The position numbers were made by a program, and so were the translations under genes. Of a DNA stretch of 57,791 bases, positions 7,386 through 17,117 are shown one piece after another. Within the stretch, counting starts at the first letter, position 1, and every line of letters begins with the position of its first letter. Under the pieces are notes generated by a model, which saw only the letters and a list, made by a program, of their open reading frames with translations, had not been told where the DNA came from and ran no database searches. Source of the DNA: Flavobacteriaceae bacterium (GTDB taxonomy: Bacteria > Bacteroidota > Bacteroidia > Flavobacteriales > Flavobacteriaceae); the NCBI GenBank assembly GCA_002690085.1, contig NZDM01000069.1, forward strand, positions 1 through 57,791, given 5' to 3'.

Positions 7386-7997
7386 AATAACTGCAATTTT
7401 ACCAATTACAGCATCAACAAATAACATAACTTGAGAATTAGTTGTATAATTTATACGCGTTCCAGTAATAAGTTGCTCGTAAATATCATTAATAAATGAT
7501 ACCTTATGTTTGTTAAGATATGCATAAAACTTTTTTACACTAGATTTTGGAAAAGGCTTATCATCCTTAGCAGATTCTTTTACATTAGAAAAGTAAACCG
7601 CCATTATAGCTGTCCATAAACCACATAGACCCATTGGATTCCAAGAACTAGGAGGCGAGATCGAAGTGATTAATCCTAATTCTTGTCTCTGATAAGACGC
7701 ACTTAAAAAATAACCAGAAGTGTTTGCCCATTTTTGACCATTAGGATCAAATAAGTAAAAAGAAACATTACCTTTTGGAGAAGTTCTTTTTTCAACAATA
7801 ACTCCGTGACTTTCATTTCCTCTTTCACGAATGGTAATCATGTAATACCCATCTTTAAACTTACGACGGCGAGTTTCATTAAAGTCTAATATAGCTATAG
7901 ATTCGACACCTCTTATTTCATGTACCCGATCTAATACATTGGGAAGTCTTTCTTCCAGGTTTTTAATCTTGAGTTGACATGTCATTGACTTACTCAT
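7371..7997 (-). CDS. Candidate adenain/Ulp1-like cysteine protease
   Basis: 208 residues. Three conserved-looking blocks have the order and spacing of C5/C48 cysteine proteases: His64 (ESHGVIVEK), Asp84 (FYLFDPNGQKW) and Cys125 (NPMGLCGLWTA). The FDPNG block followed by a CGLW block is typical of virus maturation proteases in this fold. The usual oxyanion-hole Gln a few residues before Cys is not obvious (the region reads SSWNPMG), so activity is uncertain. In poxviruses and asfarviruses such enzymes cleave core proteins during assembly. An alternative is a host deSUMOylase-like function. Confidence 0.55.
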   Translation of the reverse strand: MSKSMTCQLKIKNLEERLPNVLDRVHEIRGVESIAILDFNETRRRKFKDGYYMITIRERGNESHGVIVEKRTSPKGNVSFYLFDPNGQKWANTSGYFLSASYQRQELGLITSISPPSSWNPMGLCGLWTAIMAVYFSNVKESAKDDKPFPKSSVKKFYAYLNKHKVSFINDIYEQLITGTRINYTTNSQVMLFVDAVIGKIAVILSGL

Positions 7998-8043
7998 TAT
8001 TATATAATATGTATATGAATATTTATATGCATATTGTATATTG

Positions 8044-9708
8044 CTATACCCAAATTAAATCTTCCAGACTTGATTTTGAAACTAAAATAGTTTTTGAATA
8101 TTGACCATACGATGTACCCGTAATAGATATTAAATTATTGATTGTATCAAAAGTAACATTACTTATTTTATTAAAGTTAGCTTGTTGAAATTGTAAAACG
8201 CAGCTTTTCTTTAAAGTTTTCATATCTTTGCCAAGAACAATCCAATAGTAATTATGTTGAATACAAACCTCTTGTTTTTCTTCTACCGGTATGATTCGTC
8301 TTACTGTTCTTCTTGCTAAAAACCAAAAATGATCATCTATTTCTATACCATGAGAAGCCCAGTCTGTATGATCACAACCACTGTTTTTAAAAATAACTTT
8401 TTTATTGACAACCGGATTTGCGCTTGATAATGTAAATCTTGCAATTGTTATGTTTGGATGCCAATTAGTTACGCAATAATATTCATTGTCAACTTTAAAA
8501 ATACTTAAATCCCTTTCTTTAATCGGTACCCATGTCTTAGTATTTTGAATATTAAACTTGGAAGGGATATATACTGTGTATTGAGTAGAACGTCCAATAT
8601 TTGCATTAAAAGTTAATAATCCTTCACTAGAAGTTTTTGGGTCCATAAACCCCGAAATAATATCAGTGTTGCTGAATGGTGGAAGTGGCAAATCTGTTGT
8701 AAGGTTTGTTCGAGCATCATACATTTTAATAGTAGAAGCATGATGAGAATTGTCAACAAGTGTATAATTTTTTACCTTCAAATCATTCAAAGATGATTCA
8801 ACAATAAAAAGACCATTTGTTAAATTACAAACGCTAAGAACATTTTTCATGTTACCTATAAAACTTCCATTAGAAATATGCTGGGGTTTAACCATTTTAG
8901 GTTTAAATACATTACCTTTACTCCACAAAGTAGAATAATGATTGCTATTATGATCAATATGGTTTTTACTATAGTTATAATTAGAATAGTGTCTATAATA
9001 GTCTATAAGTTTTACAATTGGCACTCCGTTAAATAAAACATGGATCCATTCTTGTTCTGGTCCAACAGAGATTTTGTGCAATTTCATTCCACATGGAATA
9101 ACATTATTACTATTCGCTATATTTCCTATTAAACCTGGACCAGTTATGCTAAGCGGATTAATTCCATAAAATGAATGAAATACATTATCAACAATGGTAT
9201 CTATAGCTTGTTTTAAAACAGTGTGGCCTGGCTCAGCAGCCATAACAGCTTGCCATAATCCTGGAGCAGGTTTATTATGAGAATAATAATCTTCATCATA
9301 ATACGTTTCTAATCGGGAAAATTGACAAGGACCCATTTGTAAATCTTCAACTCGTAGAAACTTTTCTTTTCTAAGTAAATCCAGTTCATAACACAAAAGC
9401 TTTATATCGAGGTATATTCCTCCTTCCTTATAAAGCACACAGTATCTCCATAAATCTGCTTTGTATGCAGAAGGATTTAAACTATCATATGCCCAGAGTA
9501 CTTTTGTTTCAAAATTATTTTTTATATAATTCCTGCAATCATCATCATTAAATAAATGAAATGTTATATGTTTATTTAAATCTTTCATTGCTTTAAATTG
9601 TTCTAACCATACAAAATGCATGTCTTTCGTATGCCAAGTCTGATAAACATGTGGTGGGACAATATTTTCTTTTTTCCTGTAAGCTTCTAAGCTAGCTTTT
9701 TGATCCAT
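8044..9708 (-). CDS. GT32-like glycosyltransferase fused to a beta-rich C-terminal domain
   Basis: 554 residues. The N-terminal 230 residues match the DXD sugar-binding (OCH1/GT32) family: IPP-like start (IVPPHVYQTWHT), SAYKADLWRYCVLYKEGGIYLDIK at 80-103, and a GP motif near 190. The usual DXD reads D101-I-K103, an acceptable variant but worth noting. The C-terminal half (about 260-554) is rich in beta-strand patterns with WHPN, SHGIEIDDHFWFL and ISITGTSYGQY blocks, consistent with a beta-propeller, as seen in glycosidase-like or lectin-like modules. It belongs to the glycan cluster with the genes at 5094 and 6630. Confidence 0.82.
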   Translation of the reverse strand: MDQKASLEAYRKKENIVPPHVYQTWHTKDMHFVWLEQFKAMKDLNKHITFHLFNDDDCRNYIKNNFETKVLWAYDSLNPSAYKADLWRYCVLYKEGGIYLDIKLLCYELDLLRKEKFLRVEDLQMGPCQFSRLETYYDEDYYSHNKPAPGLWQAVMAAEPGHTVLKQAIDTIVDNVFHSFYGINPLSITGPGLIGNIANSNNVIPCGMKLHKISVGPEQEWIHVLFNGVPIVKLIDYYRHYSNYNYSKNHIDHNSNHYSTLWSKGNVFKPKMVKPQHISNGSFIGNMKNVLSVCNLTNGLFIVESSLNDLKVKNYTLVDNSHHASTIKMYDARTNLTTDLPLPPFSNTDIISGFMDPKTSSEGLLTFNANIGRSTQYTVYIPSKFNIQNTKTWVPIKERDLSIFKVDNEYYCVTNWHPNITIARFTLSSANPVVNKKVIFKNSGCDHTDWASHGIEIDDHFWFLARRTVRRIIPVEEKQEVCIQHNYYWIVLGKDMKTLKKSCVLQFQQANFNKISNVTFDTINNLISITGTSYGQYSKTILVSKSSLEDLIWV

Positions 9709-9754
9709 CTGATATAATCAAAATAATCAAAATAATATACACATTTTTGCGCAA

Positions 9755-12700
9755 CTAATGGTTTGATTTTGTTTTTTTAGACTTTTTTCTATTTCGCTTG
9801 GTGCCTTTTTTCTTAAGTTTTCTACCACGCGTCTTTTTAGCGCGATGTCGTATTTTTTTGGTTCTTCTTTGTTTACCTGCACCAACACTAATCATAGTTG
9901 GCAATGTTTGAGAAAATTGTTCAGCAGGATATTGTAACATTTCTTGAGCCCGAGTTGCATTTTGTTCAAGTGAAGTTGGCATTTGATAAAATTGACTAAA
10001 TGCTAGTGCATATTTAACTAGGTTTTCTAGTATAATTTTATTGTATTCTTCAGCTTCTTTTTGACTTTGTATTTGTTGTTGACGAGCAAGTTCAATCTGA
10101 TTTTGCTCTTGGGCATGTTGGATACTTTCCGCAACCAATAAGTTTGCCTCCTCTACAGCTTTATCAATTCTTTCACCAGTAATTATTGGATTATCATACC
10201 CATAATATGAATTAGGTACACTGGCAATACCAAAACACAATTTAGAGACGTTAATAGTACTTAGATCTCTATTAATAATTGCATTAGCTGCATTTTCTAA
10301 ATCATTCATTACATCTTCGATAAATTGTTCTTCACTCGTAAAACGAGGATATTCATAATCTAAAGAATCAGATTCATCAATAACATCCTCGGCCATAATA
10401 TCCTCTGCCATAATGTCCTCTGCCATACCAGCATCATCCATATCAATAAGGCCATCATCATCATCTTCACTGACTGATTTAGCCCATATTTTAAATCTAC
10501 CCATTGAAGCCCATCTTGCCACAGGATTTTTATTAAATAATATATCTGCCAATTGTGACTTCATAAATGTAGAGGAAGCATATGGAATTGTTATTCCTGG
10601 TGCAGGATTATATAAAACAATTTGTTTATTAACACATTCTGCTACATAGGGATATTCCAATAACCCTTGAAAATTAATAACTGGTCCAAATAAAGTTTCG
10701 GTTTCAGGAATATCTCTTCTAACATTTGATACGTACATATTATCATATGCATTCTCGAAAATCTGTACAACAGAAGGTCCCCAGATATCACCAATAATTG
10801 TCATAAACACTAATGCGGTGGCCATCGTTGTAGGATCTTGAGGTAATGTATTCGCCAATTTTTGTGCCAACTCTTCTAAAGAATTATTGGTAACAAGCTG
10901 CAAAACTTGTTCTTGCATATCAGGTTCCAAGTCGGGTAAATAATAATAAGCGATGTTATCTTGGGTAAGTTTGAAATAATTAGTCAGTTTCGTGATAATC
11001 GGCGATTCGAAATATAGTTGTAAGGTATTGATAACTCGAGTGGGTGGACCATAAACTAATCTATTAGCTGTAGCATCAACAAGACAGCCTTTTAAAAATG
11101 CAGCGCGGGCGAGATTAAATGCAGATTCAATTTCAAGTGGAAAAGTTTCAAGAACATTCACGTAATTATCAACAGTAACATCTTGATCTAAATCAATCTG
11201 TATAGTTGCATTTCGACAGTAACCAATTACAGTAGATATAATCGTATCAAAATAAGATTTAAGTGCTTCTTGTTCGCGAGTATCAACAACATCAATATTT
11301 CTCATATCGGTTGGTCCACCTAGTCCCCCTTTTTGTTTGCCGCCAACTGATCCAACCTGTCTAACCCGGGGTAATCCTATTCTACTATAAAAAATAGGTA
11401 GTAATTGTCTCCAAAGTGTGTTTGCAGCAACGCTAGATACTTGAATAAACAAGTTTACTGATTCTTTAATGTCTTTGTGTTTTTCAATTAGATCCTCGAG
11501 CTCATTACCTCTTCTACCTAAAGAAGGAGGTACCTGGATAGAAATTAACAATGCATTTTTAGCGATAACTGAAAGGTCAATATCATCATAATTAGTAGCT
11601 CTATCAGCAGATTTTTTATAACTAGCATTACCTCTAGTATTTTTGAAAAAATCGTTTCCAGTTTTAAGTAAGTTTACTACTCGGTTGTAAGCATCAGCAA
11701 TTTGTCTAACCGAAGTAACGACATCTTTTTGCATCGCTTCTTTATTACCATATTGCTCCATTACAATATCTAATGTATTAACTGCTTCTTTCATCTCAGT
11801 TATAATCACACTATTAAGATATCCCTGTTTAGATCCAACGATAGTTATCCACTCATAAACATAATGAAAAACATCGCCACAAACAAAACCTGGATTAAGT
11901 TTATCATAATCAATAATTACTTGTGGATCAGCATTACATATAAGAATATCAATTTGTTCATCGGAAATGTCACCTTCATCCTTAGTTAAATTAGATATCT
12001 CTTCAGAAGAAAATCCAATATCTATTAACACATTAATAAAGTTTGGCAATAAGGCTGAATATTCATCAGTATATTCATTCCAAACACTAAAAACATCTTT
12101 ATATTTTTCAATAAATTGCGGTAATTGATCATTTTGTTTTGCAAGCGGGAAATCATTAATGGCTTCAATTGCGCTTGCCGTAATCATTGGAAGCTGATCA
12201 CCTATCTTACGCGTGAGATCTTCATTCTTTTCAAGAATCAAACTTCTGGTGCTTGCAGAATTACAGACACTAGCTAAACACAAAGTAGCAAAGATATCTG
12301 TAAATGCAGTATACTCAGCAGGAATAGGATCTTCGCCCGGTACTAATGGTGGAGGATCACCAACTTTACCTCTGTATAACTCAACAGCATGTTTAGTTTG
12401 ATCACTCAAAATATTGAGACGTTCAAATATTTTGTGAGGCCCAGCTTTACTAGTAAAATGTAAAATAGGCAGAACTTGTTTTGCCATATCAACAATATTT
12501 ATAGATTCTGCCATATTAGGATCTGAAAGATCGGGTGATCTAAATAGCTGCAGTTTCCATCCTGTGGCTCCCCCAGGTCCTTCGTTGTGCCAAACACCGT
12601 TAAGACCATCTAATCTAGCTTTGGTAGAACAAAGATAATCTCCCGTGCACATCATTGCAGTGCCTACTTCTGTGGGACAAGTATTCATACTTGCAGAAAC

Positions 12701-14029
12701 ACTTTTAATTTGCTCCCAGTCGCCACATTTTTTAACATCCATAGCCAATCTCTCTACAAACAAACAAATATGTCCGGTCGTTAGGCCTGCTTGTTGTAAA
12801 AACTCCATCATTTCACCAATTTGCGTAGTAATATTCATAATTGATCCAAGCGATGGCTCAGGATTTGCAGCTTTAAAAGCTGCAATCATTCCAGGTGTAT
12901 TAGTTGGATTTTGATAATATGATCTTCTAATTGTACCAATTATTTCTCCAAGGTAAGGTACTGATGGTCCAGATGAGGGTCCATCACTTGAAAATGGAAC
13001 TTGCCATTCCGCAATGACCGGTTGAGCTTGTGGATCAGGTTTAAATGCAATTTTAAATCCAAAAGTAAATACATTATATGTATCGGCTACATAATCAATT
13101 GGTTTACCTTCTTCGTCATTAGACCTAATAAAATAAAATTGAGTGAAAACTCTTTTATCAGGTGAAAAATTAGCTGTATGAACATTAGCAGTAGTAATAA
13201 ACGTTTGTCTGTCTGTGAATGGAAAACAGAATGCGTTTCTAGCACTTCCCTTTTTACCTAATTGATGCATACAAGTTCCAGCGCTATCAGCAAGAACCAT
13301 TGGATTAATTTCGCTGGCTAATTGATCTAAGCAATCAAATAGTTCCTTTATAGAACCAGCATTAGCATCAAAAACAAAAACACCTTTTTTTATAGTATTT
13401 CTACCAGGATAAAGGTATTTAATTATAAAATCACAAATAATTCTTTGATTTCTTTCATTGTACATATCCCATTCTTGATATCTAGTATCCTCAGGATCCC
13501 ATTCAATTACTAGTGAACCAAAATTACTAGCAGGTGCCATAAGTAATTGATCTGCACCGACAGGATAATCAGGTATATTTATACCTTTTGCTTGCAACTC
13601 TTGCAAATCTTGAACTTTTGTTTGTGCATTTCTAAAACCTGTATATGGAAGCCATCCAAATGGTCGTTCACCAGGCTTACCTGCAGCTTCCCATTCAAAA
13701 TAAGAGTTTAATATGTGTTGAAATGAAGTTGTCTGATATTCATCTGGAAAAACAACGTTGGAGTAATGACGTTCATATGTGGAATACGCCCCGCCTCCTG
13801 TACTAGTTACTTCACCTCCAGTAATTTGTGATAAACCATAATTCATATAGTTACGACTAGTTTCTTCATCTACATAATCTGATGGATTATTAGCATCAAC
13901 TAACATATCACCTAGAGCAATCCGACAGAATGGTAAATCATCAGCTGAAGGTCTACCAGGTTGTCCCAAATCATGTACTGCGTCTGCTTTTGCTATGTTT
14001 GCTTGTGCCATTTGCTGTGGAGTAGCCAT
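9755..14029 (-). CDS. Very large probable virion protein with basic tail
   Basis: 1424 residues, the longest gene here, with no recognised enzyme motif and no membrane segment. It is globular for most of its length. It then has an acidic stretch containing a triple MAEDI repeat (DNA 10386-10430), a Gln-rich coiled coil (near 1330) and a Lys/Arg-rich tail (KKIRHRAKKTRGRKLKKKG). The same type of basic tail ends at least seven other products in this window. Size, AT-rich codon use and absence of the early motif fit a late structural or core protein that could touch DNA through its tail. Function is inferred. Confidence 0.8.
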   Translation of the reverse strand: MATPQQMAQANIAKADAVHDLGQPGRPSADDLPFCRIALGDMLVDANNPSDYVDEETSRNYMNYGLSQITGGEVTSTGGGAYSTYERHYSNVVFPDEYQTTSFQHILNSYFEWEAAGKPGERPFGWLPYTGFRNAQTKVQDLQELQAKGINIPDYPVGADQLLMAPASNFGSLVIEWDPEDTRYQEWDMYNERNQRIICDFIIKYLYPGRNTIKKGVFVFDANAGSIKELFDCLDQLASEINPMVLADSAGTCMHQLGKKGSARNAFCFPFTDRQTFITTANVHTANFSPDKRVFTQFYFIRSNDEEGKPIDYVADTYNVFTFGFKIAFKPDPQAQPVIAEWQVPFSSDGPSSGPSVPYLGEIIGTIRRSYYQNPTNTPGMIAAFKAANPEPSLGSIMNITTQIGEMMEFLQQAGLTTGHICLFVERLAMDVKKCGDWEQIKSVSASMNTCPTEVGTAMMCTGDYLCSTKARLDGLNGVWHNEGPGGATGWKLQLFRSPDLSDPNMAESINIVDMAKQVLPILHFTSKAGPHKIFERLNILSDQTKHAVELYRGKVGDPPPLVPGEDPIPAEYTAFTDIFATLCLASVCNSASTRSLILEKNEDLTRKIGDQLPMITASAIEAINDFPLAKQNDQLPQFIEKYKDVFSVWNEYTDEYSALLPNFINVLIDIGFSSEEISNLTKDEGDISDEQIDILICNADPQVIIDYDKLNPGFVCGDVFHYVYEWITIVGSKQGYLNSVIITEMKEAVNTLDIVMEQYGNKEAMQKDVVTSVRQIADAYNRVVNLLKTGNDFFKNTRGNASYKKSADRATNYDDIDLSVIAKNALLISIQVPPSLGRRGNELEDLIEKHKDIKESVNLFIQVSSVAANTLWRQLLPIFYSRIGLPRVRQVGSVGGKQKGGLGGPTDMRNIDVVDTREQEALKSYFDTIISTVIGYCRNATIQIDLDQDVTVDNYVNVLETFPLEIESAFNLARAAFLKGCLVDATANRLVYGPPTRVINTLQLYFESPIITKLTNYFKLTQDNIAYYYLPDLEPDMQEQVLQLVTNNSLEELAQKLANTLPQDPTTMATALVFMTIIGDIWGPSVVQIFENAYDNMYVSNVRRDIPETETLFGPVINFQGLLEYPYVAECVNKQIVLYNPAPGITIPYASSTFMKSQLADILFNKNPVARWASMGRFKIWAKSVSEDDDDGLIDMDDAGMAEDIMAEDIMAEDVIDESDSLDYEYPRFTSEEQFIEDVMNDLENAANAIINRDLSTINVSKLCFGIASVPNSYYGYDNPIITGERIDKAVEEANLLVAESIQHAQEQNQIELARQQQIQSQKEAEEYNKIILENLVKYALAFSQFYQMPTSLEQNATRAQEMLQYPAEQFSQTLPTMISVGAGKQRRTKKIRHRAKKTRGRKLKKKGTKRNRKKSKKTKSNH

Positions 14030-14095
14030 ATTTATAGTTTGTTGATATTTTAAAGTTAAAAATCGATATAAAATACTTGTTTATGAGATTGTATA

Positions 14096-14428
14096 ATGAA
14101 AGAATTAAAAGCTCAGTTAGTTTTTGGATGGATAGACTTTAATTGGGGTCTAATTCATCCTGATCACAGACATTATGGTCTTCATAAGAGACGTTTAATT
14201 ATAGGAACAACACATACAAAGGATAATGTTCCTCAAAATATAGTTTATGGGGTACCAGTAAAAATTGATGGGAATCGCTTATTAGTAGATGCTCTAACAA
14301 AAAGAGATATTACTGAATTAGCGGAAAGATGGAGTGAATCAACAGGAAGAGATTATATTGCACCTGATTATTATACAATTATTACTGGTGATTTGGATTG
14401 GTCAGATACAAGTGAATATTATCTATAA
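14096..14428 (+). CDS. Hypothetical protein, 110 residues
   Basis: Compact, acidic, probably globular protein (FGWIDFNWGLIHPDHRHYGLHKRR near the start; SESTGRDYIAPDYYTIITGDLDW at the end). No motif or family recognised. It is divergent from the giant virion-protein gene and 42 bases upstream of the next gene on the same strand. Confidence 0.6.
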   Translation: MKELKAQLVFGWIDFNWGLIHPDHRHYGLHKRRLIIGTTHTKDNVPQNIVYGVPVKIDGNRLLVDALTKRDITELAERWSESTGRDYIAPDYYTIITGDLDWSDTSEYYL

Positions 14429-14470
14429 AAATGAGACAACATATATCGTAAGAATTGTTTGTAAACAGAT

Positions 14471-15457
14471 ATGGCACAGCTAACATTAACACAGATGGGA
14501 TTTATAACAAAATCTAGCAATGATTATCTAGACTTTGTTATAAACTTTGATACTATGACTGCAAGTTTTACAAACTTAGCACCAAGTAAGAATCATATAT
14601 TAGTGAGTAGCATAAAGATGAGCAAAAGCACAAAAAAATCATGGAGAATATGGAAAATAGGCGATGAGGGCGAGCCTTGGAGTCCAGAAATACGTAATCT
14701 CAAGAGAGCACATAGTGTACCTGTATTGAAAAGCAATTTGCAGAAGGCAGTTCGAAAACAAAACAGGGAGGAAGCGGTGAGAACAGCACTAGAAATGCTT
14801 GCACTAGATAGAATGGAATTGTTTCGTAGATTACCAATAATATCAGTTGAAGACACCAGTTTAATTGAAAAAACGAGTGTAATTGTTTGGTTAATGATGG
14901 CAGGAGAAAGAGGACCTATGCTGAGAAAAATCGCTGAGTTTGTAGCAAGATATGTAATTAGTTTATGTGATTGTCCAACTTACTTTCCTAATCAATTTAT
15001 GGAAAATAGTCAAAGTCATTCTGAGTTAATAAAAACAGATTATGGAGGTGATATTGCTAGTCTAAGAATAAGAGAGTCTTATGGCGGTATGAAGGGGGAT
15101 ATGTCAATGTTATCTAATGCAGTAGCCTATTATAGTGATACCCCTGCAAATGTTTACTCATTAGTAAATAGTAGTTTTGAGTTACCCAATATATTAGATT
15201 TTGATCACATTGTATTGCCTGAAGCAATAGACTTTCATCCATGTTCCTGGATTCTTAAGAAATTAACTGAAAAAACAGCACTAGACAACGGATCACTTAG
15301 AACTATAATATGGATTGGTGATTCTGCAGCAAATGTAAGAAAACAATGGACAATAGATAAACAAAAAGCAATGAGAAAGGACGAGGATTACATAAAGGTT
15401 TCATATCATCTGAAGATGATAAGAAGCAATATTGAAAAAAGTAGATACAAGAGTTAG
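14471..15457 (+). CDS. Protein with a clamp-loader/MgsA-like C-terminal helical domain
   Basis: 328 residues. The central block LQKAVRKQNREEAVRTAL-EMLALD-LFRRLPIISVEDTSLIE recalls the collar domain of RarA/MgsA (WRNIP1) and clamp-loader ATPases, in which a helix pair precedes a RRL..I..EDIGL motif. The AAA+ ATPase part (Walker A/B) is absent, so this is a stand-alone collar-like domain. A role near the replication fork is a weak inference. No early promoter motif is visible upstream. Confidence 0.5.
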   Translation: MAQLTLTQMGFITKSSNDYLDFVINFDTMTASFTNLAPSKNHILVSSIKMSKSTKKSWRIWKIGDEGEPWSPEIRNLKRAHSVPVLKSNLQKAVRKQNREEAVRTALEMLALDRMELFRRLPIISVEDTSLIEKTSVIVWLMMAGERGPMLRKIAEFVARYVISLCDCPTYFPNQFMENSQSHSELIKTDYGGDIASLRIRESYGGMKGDMSMLSNAVAYYSDTPANVYSLVNSSFELPNILDFDHIVLPEAIDFHPCSWILKKLTEKTALDNGSLRTIIWIGDSAANVRKQWTIDKQKAMRKDEDYIKVSYHLKMIRSNIEKSRYKS

Positions 15458-15469
15458 CAATTATAAGAA

Positions 15470-16834
15470 TTAGCGTCTTCTTGTCCGACGCGTATTTTTC
15501 TTTTTACCACGCCTAGACTTTTTATGAGCAGTTTTTCTTTTTGGTTTTCTTTTCGGCTTTCTTTTCTTTTTGGTAGCTGATTTCTTAGTTAATCTTTTAT
15601 TACGGTATCGTCTTGTTTTGCGTCTACGACCACCCCCTTTTTCTTCAGTTTCAGGAATAGTATAAAGCTGAGATTCTTTCGCTATTCTCTCTGCATTTCT
15701 AACAGATTGCACTCCAGATAATCCGATTGCATTACGACCGTGTGTTCTTTGAACATCAGTCCAGCCAGTTTGGCGCGCCTTATAAGTATCATCAATTAAT
15801 CCAGGACCTGCCATAGTTCCTGCTAAACGAGGAGAACGTCTATCAGGCTCCGAAGGCGGACCTAGAGATAAAGGACGACTATCATCAAAATCTTCTTCAA
15901 AGATTGGAAGACGATCGGTTAGTTTTAAACCCTGTCTAACAGAATTAGCCAAAGCTATTACGTACCTAGGATGGAGTAATCCTTTATAAAGTTCTTGCAA
16001 TTTTTCAATATCCCCATCAGCACATAGAAGTCGGATTTTAGATGCCGACATACTACCGTCAGCAATAGCTTCAGCTGCTGCAATAGCTGGCTCAGCGTCT
16101 TCATCTCCTATATCTTCGGCTTGTTGGGAGTTTCTAGCCGTGTTAATACGTTCTAACTTAACACATTTTACTTTTGCACCTTCATCATTTTCTGTATCAG
16201 AGTCTTGACAAAACTTGCTTCTTCTGGCCATTTCAGATGGATCTTCATCTACCCCCATAAAGAAAAATACCTTATCATATTTTTTTGGTTTAGAAAGCAT
16301 GAGGGCACACTTGATTGCAGAAGCAGGACCAAATGAAGCACACCAGCTTTCACTACCAATTGTTTGGCATACAATCCAATTATTGAGTATAGATTTTGAA
16401 ACCATAATATCATTATTTTCACTCAAAGATAATTCATTACCAAGCATTTCAACAACATATCTTTTTTTTTGTTCAGGTTCAAGTGGATTTTCAAGTTGTT
16501 TATCTTTTACATAAAATGTACCCTGTTTCATTTCTTCAATTGTGGTTTTTTCTTTAACGATTCTCTCAACATTATTGTACATTAAAGCTTTTGCTCCTGA
16601 GAGATAAGAAATACGCTTTTTATTTGTGGAATTAGTAAGAAATAACCTAGGTGCAATGCTAGCATCTTTTGCAAGCCTATCTAATGAGAGTTCTGAACTA
16701 TCAATCTCTAATACTTCAAGACATTTCTCTCTTAGAGCTTTTAGAAATGGAACGCAAAGCCCTCTTATATGACCAGGTGTAGGAGGATTCATGCGTCCAA
16801 CCAAGAACATAACATATTCTTTTTCATAAGACAT
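15470..16834 (-). CDS. NMNAT/cytidylyltransferase-like protein with basic virion-type tail
   Basis: 454 residues. The N-terminus VGRMNPPTPGHIRGL (12-26) holds the T-x-G-H form of the HxGH nucleotide-binding motif, and MSASKIR near residue 270 corresponds to the ISSTxIR motif. Together they mark the nucleotidyltransferase superfamily that includes NMN adenylyltransferase. Between them lie KVFFFMGVDEDP and a long insertion. The last 70 residues are a GGGRRRKTRR-type basic tail shared with other probable virion proteins here. The enzyme could therefore be packaged. The substrate (NMN or a CTP-dependent group) cannot be decided. Confidence 0.65.
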   Translation of the reverse strand: MSYEKEYVMFLVGRMNPPTPGHIRGLCVPFLKALREKCLEVLEIDSSELSLDRLAKDASIAPRLFLTNSTNKKRISYLSGAKALMYNNVERIVKEKTTIEEMKQGTFYVKDKQLENPLEPEQKKRYVVEMLGNELSLSENNDIMVSKSILNNWIVCQTIGSESWCASFGPASAIKCALMLSKPKKYDKVFFFMGVDEDPSEMARRSKFCQDSDTENDEGAKVKCVKLERINTARNSQQAEDIGDEDAEPAIAAAEAIADGSMSASKIRLLCADGDIEKLQELYKGLLHPRYVIALANSVRQGLKLTDRLPIFEEDFDDSRPLSLGPPSEPDRRSPRLAGTMAGPGLIDDTYKARQTGWTDVQRTHGRNAIGLSGVQSVRNAERIAKESQLYTIPETEEKGGGRRRKTRRYRNKRLTKKSATKKKRKPKRKPKRKTAHKKSRRGKKKNTRRTRRR

Positions 16835-16936
16835 AACTATATTTAGAAGTGATTTTAAAATATGATGTAACCTATTTTAGTAACAAGTATATCGGTATGT
16901 AAATAGACCTAAAGATAACCCTAATTAGATTAGTGT

Positions 16937-16948
16937 AAAAAATTGAAA
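16937..16948 (+). promoter_or_regulatory. Early promoter motif upstream of RNA candidate 2 and tRNA-Arg
   Basis: AAAAAATTGAAA. No protein gene follows on this strand for 2.7 kb. The next elements are a folded GC-rich segment, tRNA-Arg and two tRNA-Gln genes, so the motif may drive an RNA transcript. Confidence 0.65.
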
Positions 16949-16980
16949 TCAAATATTCTTTTATAAAGATACATTGGGGA

Positions 16981-17091
16981 CTTGGGCGTTGTTTACAGGT
17001 GTCGAACGTATCCCATGCCCTGGCAGCCTATTGTCGATCCTGTTAATGTACGGGAGGGCCTTCAAGCCCAAATAGGCCAAACCTGTCGCCC
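16981..17091 (+). ncRNA. Candidate structured non-coding RNA 2 (about 110 nt)
   Basis: The segment begins CTTGGGC, as candidate 1 does, at a similar distance from an early motif. The ends close as GGGCG 16984-16988 with CGCCC 17087-17091 and ACAGGT 16995-17000 with ACCTGT 17081-17086, an 11-bp helix broken only by a 6-base bulge on the 5' side. Inside, GCCTA 17026-17030 pairs with TAGGC 17073-17077 and GGGC 17056-17059 with GCCC 17066-17069. It ends 26 bases before tRNA-Arg and may be cut from the same transcript. Not a tRNA; no known family recognised. Confidence 0.6.
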
Positions 17092-17117
17092 TGAGTAAGG
17101 CGTAAAAGTGCTCATCT

